A stretch of 64,000 nucleotides of DNA from Verrucomicrobiaceae bacterium UBA7681 (GTDB lineage: Bacteria > Verrucomicrobiota > Verrucomicrobiia > Verrucomicrobiales > Verrucomicrobiaceae): NCBI GenBank assembly GCA_002482965.1, contig DLGZ01000076.1, positions 1-64,000 of the forward strand, in the 5' to 3' direction. Position numbers and translations under genes: made by a program. This document shows, one piece after another, positions 42,041 to 51,008 of the stretch. Under the pieces are notes generated by a model. That model saw only the letters and a list, made by a program, of their open reading frames with translations. It did not search any database and had not been told where the DNA came from. How positions within the stretch are numbered: position 1 is the first letter of the stretch; each line of letters starts with the position of its first letter.

Positions 42041-43762
42041 CTATAGATGTCTTAAATATTCCAGATTTTTCGTCTGCCGTTTGGCAAAAAAGTAAGGAAT
42101 GCCTCCAAAAGCCACGGTTAGCACAGCCAGTCCAGCCAAGGCGGCCAATTCGAGTTTACCGTTATTTCCCACCATGGCGACTGCATCTTGTCTGAGATTC
42201 TGCCAAGAGGGGATCAGCAGCAGGACCATCCCGCCCACGATGTAAACGAAACTGGCGATCAGGCAGACTGTGCCACCGAACCCGGAGACGATGCGCGCGG
42301 GATTCGACTCCCGGAAGTTTGGCACTAGAGCACCGAGAGAAAGCGCCAGTGAGGTCAGGCCATAGCTCAGCATTAAAATGGAAGCGCTGAAGAATAGAAT
42401 GCGCTGCCCCGGCAGGCTGAGGGACACGCCCGAGACCACCACCAGCGTCACCATGACGATTGCCAGGACGCTGGCGCTGAGGCGCAGTTTCAGGGACAAG
42501 ACCCGGTGCAGTGGCAGGGGGGAGAGTCCCAGAATCCACAGTCGCTGCCCTTCCAGACTGAACTGAGGGTAGATGAAACGGGTCGTCAGTGTGGACAGGG
42601 CGAGGCAGCAGACCAGCAGGTTCAAATGACTCACGACGGTGATCCAAAATGGGCTCTGCAGATCGTAGCCCAGCTTACGCAGATTCATTGAATAGATCAG
42701 CAGCAGGCCAAAGATGATGGCCGACTGCCCCCACTGCACCGGTTCGCGCAGAAACGTGCGGACCTCCTTCACGAGAAGCGCGTAGGAGGCGCGATCAAGC
42801 GCCAGAACGCGGCGCAGCCAATGGCTCACGCGTCCAGGCTTGGTGCGAGACACGGGGGCTTTAACCTTGCTGGCGGCTCCTGGTGCCGCACTCATGATGC
42901 GATTCCAAGCGGGGTAATAGAAAGCGCTCGCGATCCGGTTGGTAATCAGGATGCTCATCAGCGCATTGGCGAAGAGCACGAGGTTGAAGAACATGGTGCG
43001 CTCAAAGGTGCCGCGTCCGGCGGCCTGAATCGTTTCCGCCACCCATGAACTGGGCAGCAGCGGGTGCATGCAGATCTCCGTGTGCCGGAGGATCTGGTTC
43101 AAACTTGCGCTGAGGTCACCTGAGTTCAGGGACTCGACGCTGGAATGCCAGATGGGCAGTGTTTGAATCAGCAGCAGTACGACGAGAGCGAGCAGGGGCT
43201 TCCACATCCAGCGCTTGGACCAGCGGACGAGGGCGATCAGCACCCATGTCGAAACATTGGCGGCGATTGTCACCAGAGCCAGCACTGCGGGCAGTACCGC
43301 GAGCATGAATTTTGCATCCGCATGGTAGGCCTGCGCCAGTGCCAGCAGGATGGGTGTGCAGAGCAGCAGCAGCCCCCAACTTGCCAGCAGCATGCCCTCC
43401 AGCGTCTTCCACAGCACCAGACTGCGTGGTGGCAGTGGCAGCGCGATCTGCCACTCCATGTCTTTCCGCCGGAAGAGGCTCATGCCAGTGATGGTGGCAT
43501 TGGAGATGATCAGCATCACAAAGAAGAAAAAGAACAGTAGAAATACCAGCCGCTCCGTGAGCAGCGGGCCGATGAGGGGCAGTTTCATCATGAAATCCAG
43601 CCCGCGTCCCACCAGCAGGTAGGCCGCAAGGCTGTACAGTCCGAGGAACGCGCCGACTGTCAGGCTGAGCAGCTTGTTTTCACGCATGCCAAAGCGCAGC
43701 TTGTGCCGCAGCATGCGTCCGTGCGTCCGGGCCAGCAGCCATGTGGCGGATGCGGTGGTCAT
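42041..43762 (-). CDS. Putative ABC exporter permease (ABC-2-like)
   Basis: 573 residues with about 12 hydrophobic helices arranged as two similar halves. The first half carries LFRRKDMEWQIALPLPPRSLVLWKTLEGMLLASWG and the second LWILGLSPLPLHRVLSLKL, a repeat typical of 'putative ABC exporter' permeases in which a loop after the third helix precedes the conserved LPLPPR/LSPLPL motif. No ATP-binding gene lies on either side, so the ATPase must be encoded elsewhere. It starts 15 bases after the beta-helix gene. Confidence 0.8.
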   Translation of the reverse strand: MTTASATWLLARTHGRMLRHKLRFGMRENKLLSLTVGAFLGLYSLAAYLLVGRGLDFMMKLPLIGPLLTERLVFLLFFFFFVMLIISNATITGMSLFRRKDMEWQIALPLPPRSLVLWKTLEGMLLASWGLLLLCTPILLALAQAYHADAKFMLAVLPAVLALVTIAANVSTWVLIALVRWSKRWMWKPLLALVVLLLIQTLPIWHSSVESLNSGDLSASLNQILRHTEICMHPLLPSSWVAETIQAAGRGTFERTMFFNLVLFANALMSILITNRIASAFYYPAWNRIMSAAPGAASKVKAPVSRTKPGRVSHWLRRVLALDRASYALLVKEVRTFLREPVQWGQSAIIFGLLLIYSMNLRKLGYDLQSPFWITVVSHLNLLVCCLALSTLTTRFIYPQFSLEGQRLWILGLSPLPLHRVLSLKLRLSASVLAIVMVTLVVVSGVSLSLPGQRILFFSASILMLSYGLTSLALSLGALVPNFRESNPARIVSGFGGTVCLIASFVYIVGGMVLLLIPSWQNLRQDAVAMVGNNGKLELAALAGLAVLTVAFGGIPYFFAKRQTKNLEYLRHL

Positions 43763-43777
43763 GCCTCGGTGTCCATG

Positions 43778-45139
43778 TTATTTGTTGCCGAGCACATTCT
43801 GCTCAATCACGTTGTCCTTGCCGCCGATAGTGCTGAGCGAAGATTCCTTGCTGCGCTTTTCTTCCTCGCGGTCATCCCTGATGATGTTTCCGGTGACCAT
43901 GCTGTTGGTCACCTGCTCCAAACGGAGGCCTGTGCCATCGGAATCCAGAACGCTATTGTGGCAGATCTGCAGACGGTTGCAGGACTCGATGTCCACTGCC
44001 GCGCGCTGCTTCCACACGCCGCTGATTACGTTGTTGTTCAACAGGCTGTCATCACAGCGCAGAAAAACGATGCCGTTTTTCTCTGCGTTGTCGTTGCCAT
44101 TCACGAGGTAGCGCGGATTGCGGTCAAAGTTGTTCCCGGTGACCACGATGTTGCTGCTGTCTGTTACGACGAGGTCGTGCTGAAAGCCTTCCCAGAAAGT
44201 GTTGCCGGTGATCGTCACTCCACGCGAGTGCTGGACCTCCACATTGACCTGCACATCGCTGAACACATTGGCGGTGATGGTCACATTGCCTTCGCGAGTG
44301 TGCTCGCGTCCAGCGCGGCGCAGCAGGGAGTCATCAGTGCCGGAACCGATGATGCGGATGTTGGCTGAATCTGGCGACTTATGCGTGTGCTGAAGGGTGC
44401 AGCCGGTGATGGTCACCTCGCCGATGGAGCCGCCGCGTGAGTCGAGCGTCACGTTTGCACTGGGCGGGCCGTCTTTGGCGTGATTGCCTTCGATGTCACA
44501 GGTGCCGATGTGAAGATTGCGCACGTTGCCTCCCACGGACACAACGCCGCCGCCGCCGTTGTAGCTGATGTGACTGCCGACGATGTTGGACTGGTGCAGA
44601 TTCACATTGTCATAGAAGACGCCGATGCCGGTGTTGTGGTAAAAATGGCAGGCGGAGATGAGCACGTTGCGGTTGCGCGTGGACAAATGAACGGCGTGCC
44701 GGCATTCACGAATGACGACGCGGCTGAGGGTGATCTGCATGGTGCCCGTGGCCTCGATGCCATCCGCCTCCGCATGCGCTCCGACGATTTCGATGCCCTC
44801 CACCATGGGGGTGCGCTGGTTTTCCCAGACTTCCGGTTTGAACGACTCCGGTGCTGCCGAGCCTTCATGCGTGCCGATGAAAAGCAGGGCGGGTCCTGAT
44901 CCCGCCATGACGAGCCGCGCGGTGCCGTCACCGCTTAGCGCTGAGTAACCGGTTTTCGACAGATCAATTTTGAGCGTCTTCGAGATGAGATACATTCCTT
45001 TGGGCAGTCGCACACTGCCCTGGGTGTCGAACAAGTGTTGAATCGCCGCTGTGTCATCCGCCTTACCATCGCCCACAGGTTCCTGTGCCAGAGCCATGCT
45101 TGCCGCAGTCAGCAGCAGAAGAAAAGATTTTGAGAACAT
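43778..45139 (-). CDS. Secreted right-handed parallel beta-helix protein
   Basis: 453 residues with a signal peptide (FLLLLTAASMALA). The N-terminus has the pectate-lyase-superfamily pattern VGDGKADDTAAIQHLFDTQGSVRLPKGMYLI. Repeated ~22-residue coils follow, with motifs such as ITLSRVVIRECRHAVHLSTRNRNVLISACHFYHNTGIG and VTITGNTFWEG, giving a carbohydrate-active or binding beta-helix. The catalytic activity is not evident. It is the first gene of the group with the ABC permease. Confidence 0.85.
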   Translation of the reverse strand: MFSKSFLLLLTAASMALAQEPVGDGKADDTAAIQHLFDTQGSVRLPKGMYLISKTLKIDLSKTGYSALSGDGTARLVMAGSGPALLFIGTHEGSAAPESFKPEVWENQRTPMVEGIEIVGAHAEADGIEATGTMQITLSRVVIRECRHAVHLSTRNRNVLISACHFYHNTGIGVFYDNVNLHQSNIVGSHISYNGGGGVVSVGGNVRNLHIGTCDIEGNHAKDGPPSANVTLDSRGGSIGEVTITGCTLQHTHKSPDSANIRIIGSGTDDSLLRRAGREHTREGNVTITANVFSDVQVNVEVQHSRGVTITGNTFWEGFQHDLVVTDSSNIVVTGNNFDRNPRYLVNGNDNAEKNGIVFLRCDDSLLNNNVISGVWKQRAAVDIESCNRLQICHNSVLDSDGTGLRLEQVTNSMVTGNIIRDDREEEKRSKESSLSTIGGKDNVIEQNVLGNK

Positions 45140-45291
45140 TTGTTCAGCCTAGCTGCGAGCCGGTGATTTCGTCAATTTGAAGCTGTCGCGGGTGTTGAGA
45201 AAACATCTCAGTCCGTGTGACTGTGCAATCACTTGAAACCTGAGCCTTCCACGCCACGTATCGACTCCCTGCTTTCAATACCCACACTCTC

Positions 45292-46314
45292 ATGAAATCT
45301 ACCGTACGCATCTTTGCTCTTATTGCCGGCTTGAGCACCGCCTCCGCTTTCGCGCAGGTGGATTTCTCAGAAGCCTTCCTGCCGATGTTCATGCCGTTGC
45401 CTGTCGAGGTCGCCTCCGCCACCAACGAACTCACGGAAGCGAAGATCAATCTTGGTCGCCAGCTCTACTTTGAGAACCGCATCTCCAAGGGAGGGAAGAT
45501 GTCCTGCAACTCCTGCCACGTCCTCGAGAAGTACGGCAACGACAACCTGCCATTCTCGCCCGGGCATGAAGGCAAGCTCGGTGGTCGCAGCTCGCCCACG
45601 GTTTACAATGCGGCGCTGCACATTGCGCAGTTTTGGGATGGTCGTGCGCCGAGTGTGGAGGAACAGGCCAAAGGTCCCGTGCTCAATCCGGTCGAAATGG
45701 GGATGCCCGACGAGGCGTTTGTCATCAAAGTGCTGAAGAGCATGCCCGGCTATGTGGAAGGCTTCAAGGCCGCCTTTCCTGGCGAGAAAGACCCTGTGAA
45801 CTACAACAACTTCGGCAATGCCGTCGGTGCGTTCGAACGCAAGCTGCTCACGCCTTCCAAGTGGGACGCGTATCTCAAAGGAGACAAGACGGCTCTGAGC
45901 GCTGAGGAGAAGAAGGGATTCGCCACCTTTGCCAAGACCGGCTGCGTGACCTGTCACAATGGGGTTGCTGTCGGTGGCATGATGTATCAGAAGCTTGGCC
46001 TGGTGAAGGCCTGGCCCGGTCTCACGGATAAAGGACGTGGCGACATCACTAAAAATGATGGCGAGATCTCATTCTTCAAGGTGCCCAGCCTGCGCAACAT
46101 CACTGAGACCGGTCCCTATCTGCATGATGGTTCGGTCAAGACTCTGGAAGAGATGGTCAAGAAAATGGCCGAATATCAGCTCGGCAAACAGATCACGGAT
46201 GAAGAAGTGGCTTCCATCATCACCTTCCTCAAAGCTCTGAAAGGCGATCTTCCCGCCGAATACATCAAGGCTCCGAAGCTGCCTGAAAGCACTGCCGACA
46301 CGCCCAAGGCGTAA
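45292..46314 (+). CDS. Di-heme cytochrome c peroxidase (MauG/CcpA family)
   Basis: 340 residues with a signal peptide (FALIAGLSTASAFAQ). Two class I heme motifs are present: CNSCH near residue 70 and CVTCH near residue 220, plus the family segments GRSSPTVYNAALHIAQFWDGRAPSVEEQAKGPVLNPVEMGMP and FKVPSLRNITETGPYLHDGSVKTLEEMV. It reduces H2O2 in the periplasm with electrons from small cytochromes; methylamine-type or other MauG functions are less likely. An intrinsic terminator follows. Confidence 0.92.
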   Translation: MKSTVRIFALIAGLSTASAFAQVDFSEAFLPMFMPLPVEVASATNELTEAKINLGRQLYFENRISKGGKMSCNSCHVLEKYGNDNLPFSPGHEGKLGGRSSPTVYNAALHIAQFWDGRAPSVEEQAKGPVLNPVEMGMPDEAFVIKVLKSMPGYVEGFKAAFPGEKDPVNYNNFGNAVGAFERKLLTPSKWDAYLKGDKTALSAEEKKGFATFAKTGCVTCHNGVAVGGMMYQKLGLVKAWPGLTDKGRGDITKNDGEISFFKVPSLRNITETGPYLHDGSVKTLEEMVKKMAEYQLGKQITDEEVASIITFLKALKGDLPAEYIKAPKLPESTADTPKA

Positions 46315-46340
46315 GTGGGCAGTTCATTCCGAATTCTCTT

Positions 46341-46375
46341 ATCAGCCGGGCGCAACAGCCTGGCTGATTTGTTTT
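46341..46375 (+). terminator. Intrinsic terminator of the cytochrome c peroxidase gene
   Basis: ATCAGCCGGGC and GCCTGGCTGAT form an 11-base-pair stem with one G-T pair and the loop GCAACA, followed directly by TTGTTTT. It begins about 27 bases after the stop codon. This is the clearest rho-independent terminator in the window. It ends where the convergent PEP-CTERM gene ends. Confidence 0.85.
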
Positions 46376-49300
46376 CAACGCTGGCGTCTGATTACCATGA
46401 GTCCCAAGGCGAGTCCCAGCAGGAGCAGGCGTGTGGGCTCAGGGACAAGGATGATGGCAATGGTGCCGTTGGTGGTGAAGCTGCTGATGTCCCAGAGGTA
46501 ACCCGAGCCGGAAATGTCTGGGAGGTCGAGGCCGCTTGATTCGTCGCCATTGCCGGTGAGATAACCGGTGGAGGTGAAGCGGTTGGCGAAGGTGGGGGAT
46601 GCGGAGAGTCCAGACCAGTCGAGCAGATTGAAAACCTCCGGAGCAGTTGGTGTGAAGGCATCCGCTGTGACGGTGAGGTTGCCGTTGAACAGAAACGTAT
46701 TCGTGCCGGTGCCCACGATGTTGAGCAAATCGGAGGTGCTGCCGGGATGTATGCCGAGGATGACGGTGCTGCCTGATTGGAAATCGATGGTGCCGGAACC
46801 GGATATTGGTTTGAAGGTGAGTGTGCCGTAGTTGGCTTGAGCGGTGCCATCACCTGCCTGCACGATAGCACCGCTGCTGGCGGTGAAACTGGAGCCTTGA
46901 ACGAAGCCGGTGCCGAGCAGAGTGCCGCCGCTCTGCACGAAGACTGCCCCTGTGCCGGTTGTGCCTGAGCCGCTGCTGCCGATTTGCAGCATGCCTGCGC
47001 TGACCGTGGTGGCACCGGTGTAGGTGTTAGTGCCGGTGAGCACCTGTGTGCCTGTGCCTGTTTTGGTGAAGGCGAGTGTGCCGTCTGTGCCGCTACCATC
47101 GCCATTGCGCAGTGTGCCGCTGAAGGTTTGTGAGCTGGTTGCGACATTGACGGTGAGTGTGCTGGTGGATGATGAGCCGGATTCGTTTTCCACAATGCCC
47201 GCGCCGTTTGTGCTGCTGAGGCCGCCGATGGTTTCGTTTTTGTTGTTGAGGCGGAAGATGCCTGCGCTGGCACCGCTGCCGTTGAAGGTGATGACGCTGG
47301 TGTCGGCGATTTGGTCGCTGTTGATGAGTTTCAGCACGGCTCCGGTGGTGCCGTCGCCGATGGTGATATTGCCCGCGATGGCATTGACGCCAGCGGTTTT
47401 TGCCAGGTCCAGCTCACCGGCATTGACGCTGGATGTGCCGGTGAAGGTGTTGGCATCCGCGCCGGAAAGCGTGAGCGTACCGAGGCCGTTTTTGGTGAGG
47501 CCACCGGAGGTGTTGACTGCGGTGGTGATGGTCCCCAGCACCGCTCCGCTGCCACCGCCGCCGAGCAAAGCTACTGTGGGTGTGGAGGTGTAGCCGACGC
47601 CGGGATTGCTGATGGTGATGCTCAGCAGTTTGCCATAGGTGGGGCTGTTGGGATCGAGATCCACCGTGGCGAAAGCTGTGGCACCGGAGCCGCCGCCTCC
47701 GCTGATCTCCACATAGGGTGCGCCGTAGTAGCCGCTGCCACCGTCGGAGATGGCGATGCTGGTGACACCGTCACCGGTGGGAGCATTCAAGGCGATGGGG
47801 ATGGTGACGTTGAAACCGTTCGTATGGATCACAGCGCCGCCGTTGAAAGTGCCGAAAGCGCCATTGACGTAGGCGGTGAATGATCCTGTGCCAGTTGTGC
47901 TGACTTGTGATATTAGCGCGGTGGTGCTCACTGATGCCTGCAACGTTCCGCCATTGAAATTGAGGTAGGCATTGATGGCGGCCCCTGTGCCGTTGTAGTG
48001 AATGATCTGGTTGTTGATCAGTGTGCCGGCATCGAGGTTAAGATACGCGGTGCCTAGCGCCGTATTGTTGTTTTGCTGACCGATGGTGATGCTGGAACCG
48101 GCGTTGTTCACCAAGCCACCCGCCATCGTCATGGCTCCCTGCGCCGTGGTGGTGGCCGTGAGTGCACTGCCGCCGCTGCGGAACCCCAGGGCGATGTAGT
48201 CTCCGGTGCGGAGCACCTGACCGCCCGTCACGGTGAATTCCCAGCGCTCGTTGCGGAACATGATGTAGTTGGAGGTGCTGAGCGTGCCGCCGCTGACCTG
48301 CAGCACGGCAATGGAAGACGTGGTGGTGCCATCCCCGGAGTCCACGCGTTTGGTGTTGATGGTGCCGGAGGACAGAAAGAGGCCGCCATAACCCGTGGCC
48401 CCCAGGGTGATGCCAGCCTGGGTATTGGTGGTGGTGAGTGTCAAAGTGCCGCCACTGACGACGAGCGAGCCTTGGTAGCCCGCGCTGTTGCCAATGCCGA
48501 GGGTCGTGGTGGAGTAATCCGCCCCTGTGCTCAGCCGCAGCATTCCCGGAGTGGACACGGCACCGACGGTGGTCAGAGCGGCGCCATTGGTGAAAGTGCC
48601 GGAGATTTCGAGCACACCGCTGGAGATCGTGATATTGCCGCCAACATTGACGCTGCCACTCAGCAAGAGATTGCCCAGGCCTGTTTTGGTGATGCCGATG
48701 ACACCGCTCGTCGAGGTGATGGCGGAGGAGATGGTGAGATCGTGCGCGGCATTGAGGCTGTCATTGATGGCGAAGGTGCGTGTCGCTGCGCCGAGATCGA
48801 GCGTGCCGCCGGTGATCAGTGCGCCCAAGGGATTGTTGGTGCTGCTGACCGTGAGCGTGGTGCTTAATGTCAGCAGTCCGTCAGTGCCGATGTTGATCGT
48901 GCCCTGGCTGGTCGCTCCAGAAGTGGCATCGTAAAAATTGAGGGTTCCAGGTGTCCAACTGTAGCCGTTCAGTGAGAGGGTGGCAGAGCCATTGGCTCCG
49001 GTGATGGTCAGGGCCGAACTGGAGGAAAGGGCGTTGTTAATGCCAAACTGAAGCGTGCCCTCGTTGATGAGCGTGCTGCCAGTGTAGGTGCTGACACCGC
49101 TGAGGGTCTGAGTGCCTGCACCGCTTTTGATCAGAGAGAGCGTGCCTGCGAGCGTGCCATTGCGCAGCAGTCCGCTGAAATCCTGGGAGTCTGTGACTTT
49201 CAGCGTGAGAAAGACACTCGTGGCGCTTTCGTTTTCCACAATGCCTGCACCACCCGTGCTGCTGAGACCGCCGATGGTCTCAGCTTTCCCGTTGAGCCTA

Positions 49301-50892
49301 AAGATGCCGGCATTGGTCCCACTGCCGATGAGCGTGATGACACTGGTGTCTGCGATTTGCTCGCTGACGATGAGTTTCAGCATGGCCGTGGTGGTGCCGT
49401 CACCGATAGTGATGAGGCCGGCGATGGCGTTGATTCCAGTGGTTTTCGAAAGGTCGAGTTCACCGGCTTTGATGAGGGTGATACCTGTGTAGGTGTTGGC
49501 GTCGGTGCCAGAGAGTGTCAGGGTGCCGAGTCCGATTTTGGTCAAACCACCATCGGTGGCATTGTCACCGCCGATGCTGGAATGTGTCAGCGCCTTGGCG
49601 ATGGCAATGTTGAAGCTGTTGGTGTCGATCACCGCTCCGCCATTGCGGACATTGACCGTGGTCAGGCTGGTGGCCAGAGTGACGGTGGTGCCATTGGCCT
49701 TGAGGGTGCCGCCGTTGAAATTGAAGATGGAGGCTGCGTAGAGGCCGCCGGTGATGGTGCGGTTGGTGGCCAGGGTGCCGCCATCCAGATTGATCGTGCC
49801 TGTGCTGGTTGTGTTGCCAAGGAGATTGGAGCCGAGCAGAATGGTGTCCGCAGACGACGCGTTGGTGTCGAACAGGCCTGTTCCGGAAATGGTCATGACG
49901 CTGGCACCGCTGGATTCTGTATCCGAGTAGCCTGCGCCGATGCGGATTCGGGAGCCACTGCCAGCCACATTGAGTGTCCCGCCAGAGATATTGAGAAAAC
50001 CGTTGCCGGTGGTGGCTGAGCGTCCCAGCACAAGCCCGCCCGAACTTGAGCCAATGGTGAGCGTGCCTGCGGTGACGTTGACGGTGGCGCTTGTGCCTTC
50101 GCCGACTCTGAAGGTGGATGACGCGCCAGAGAGGTACTCGGTGCCCGAGAAATTGGTGATGCTGCCACCATAGAATGCGGTCTGACCCGTGGGATTGGCT
50201 GCCGAGGTTCCTAGTGTGCCGGTCACATTGAAGGTGCCACTGGTCACTGAGAGTCCGTAAGAAGTGGAGTAGCTCGAGGTGCGCGTGATACTGCCTGACA
50301 GATTGGTGATGCCACCGCCGATAGTCAGGGTTCCTGCGTCTGTGATGTCGCCTTTGAGATTGAGTGTGCCGGTGCCCGATTTGCTGATGTTAAAACCTGC
50401 CGCATTCATGCTGTAGGCGGTATCAAAAGTCAGATTGCCTGAACCGGTGAAGGCCGTGCTGGCAGCCAGGGTTATGTTGGACTGGATCAATGCAAGTGTG
50501 CTGGCGTTTGTGACGGTCACAGTGCCGCCGAGAGTCAAGGTGTTGCCGTTGCCAGCGAGGATGTAGCCATCGGTGTTGAAGGTCAGTCCGCCGGCGGTGA
50601 TCGCTTCCGTCAGCGTCACCGTGCCCGCCGTGCCGCCAAAGATGGCGATGTCGCTGTTGGCATTGATCCAGGCCTTCATGACGTTGGACAGGTTCCAGAA
50701 GGTGGATGTCGTGTTCCAGTTGCCGGTGCCGCCGGTGCTCCCGCCTGCGGTGCCATCGGCATCCCAGGTCAAACTGGAGGCTGCCAATGAGAGAGAGGGA
50801 AGCAAAAAAGTCGCAATCAGTTTTGCGCAGAAATACGCACCACGAGTCCGGTGATTAACGGCAGAAGGATATGGCTTGGCAGGGGATAACAT
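46375..50892 (-). CDS. Autotransporter-associated beta-strand repeat protein with PEP-CTERM tail (1505 residues)
   Basis: 1505 residues. After a basic N-terminus and a hydrophobic signal segment (AKLIATFLLPSLSLAAS) comes a Gly/Thr/Ser-rich body of autotransporter-associated beta-strand repeats (for example GGLTKIGLGTLTLSGTDANTYTGITLIKAGEL), expected to form a long parallel beta-solenoid. The body also contains a pair of GGGGSGA modules. The last ~210 residues closely resemble the end of the 2880-residue neighbour and finish with PEP-CTERM: VPEP, a hydrophobic helix and an RRQR tail, so an exosortase should process it at the membrane. No C-terminal beta-barrel is present. A surface adhesin or matrix role is inferred. 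Confidence 0.88.
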   Translation of the reverse strand: MLSPAKPYPSAVNHRTRGAYFCAKLIATFLLPSLSLAASSLTWDADGTAGGSTGGTGNWNTTSTFWNLSNVMKAWINANSDIAIFGGTAGTVTLTEAITAGGLTFNTDGYILAGNGNTLTLGGTVTVTNASTLALIQSNITLAASTAFTGSGNLTFDTAYSMNAAGFNISKSGTGTLNLKGDITDAGTLTIGGGITNLSGSITRTSSYSTSYGLSVTSGTFNVTGTLGTSAANPTGQTAFYGGSITNFSGTEYLSGASSTFRVGEGTSATVNVTAGTLTIGSSSGGLVLGRSATTGNGFLNISGGTLNVAGSGSRIRIGAGYSDTESSGASVMTISGTGLFDTNASSADTILLGSNLLGNTTSTGTINLDGGTLATNRTITGGLYAASIFNFNGGTLKANGTTVTLATSLTTVNVRNGGAVIDTNSFNIAIAKALTHSSIGGDNATDGGLTKIGLGTLTLSGTDANTYTGITLIKAGELDLSKTTGINAIAGLITIGDGTTTAMLKLIVSEQIADTSVITLIGSGTNAGIFRLNGKAETIGGLSSTGGAGIVENESATSVFLTLKVTDSQDFSGLLRNGTLAGTLSLIKSGAGTQTLSGVSTYTGSTLINEGTLQFGINNALSSSSALTITGANGSATLSLNGYSWTPGTLNFYDATSGATSQGTINIGTDGLLTLSTTLTVSSTNNPLGALITGGTLDLGAATRTFAINDSLNAAHDLTISSAITSTSGVIGITKTGLGNLLLSGSVNVGGNITISSGVLEISGTFTNGAALTTVGAVSTPGMLRLSTGADYSTTTLGIGNSAGYQGSLVVSGGTLTLTTTNTQAGITLGATGYGGLFLSSGTINTKRVDSGDGTTTSSIAVLQVSGGTLSTSNYIMFRNERWEFTVTGGQVLRTGDYIALGFRSGGSALTATTTAQGAMTMAGGLVNNAGSSITIGQQNNNTALGTAYLNLDAGTLINNQIIHYNGTGAAINAYLNFNGGTLQASVSTTALISQVSTTGTGSFTAYVNGAFGTFNGGAVIHTNGFNVTIPIALNAPTGDGVTSIAISDGGSGYYGAPYVEISGGGGSGATAFATVDLDPNSPTYGKLLSITISNPGVGYTSTPTVALLGGGGSGAVLGTITTAVNTSGGLTKNGLGTLTLSGADANTFTGTSSVNAGELDLAKTAGVNAIAGNITIGDGTTGAVLKLINSDQIADTSVITFNGSGASAGIFRLNNKNETIGGLSSTNGAGIVENESGSSSTSTLTVNVATSSQTFSGTLRNGDGSGTDGTLAFTKTGTGTQVLTGTNTYTGATTVSAGMLQIGSSGSGTTGTGAVFVQSGGTLLGTGFVQGSSFTASSGAIVQAGDGTAQANYGTLTFKPISGSGTIDFQSGSTVILGIHPGSTSDLLNIVGTGTNTFLFNGNLTVTADAFTPTAPEVFNLLDWSGLSASPTFANRFTSTGYLTGNGDESSGLDLPDISGSGYLWDISSFTTNGTIAIILVPEPTRLLLLGLALGLMVIRRQR

Positions 50893-50905
50893 CGCCCTTC
50901 TTAAC

Positions 50906-50975
50906 TAAGCATACGCGAGACCATGGAGCGTGCCGTGCAGACGCTAAAAAAGGCGAAGGTGACCCTTTTTGTGCG
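50906..50975 (-). promoter_or_regulatory. Shared 70-bp upstream block, copy A (sigma-54-like core)
   Basis: On the minus strand TGGTCTC-N5-TGCTTA places GG (50921-50922) and GC (50909-50910) exactly 10 bases apart, as in -24/-12 promoters. The more upstream half (GCACAAA ... GTCTGCA) matches the other two copies at the same offsets. The predicted transcript start is only about 5 bases from the ATG of the 1505-residue protein, which is a weakness. It is the most divergent copy. Confidence 0.45.
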
Positions 50976-51008
50976 ATTGCCGAGTCAGCCTGGTGAACTC
51001 TTTAGCGG

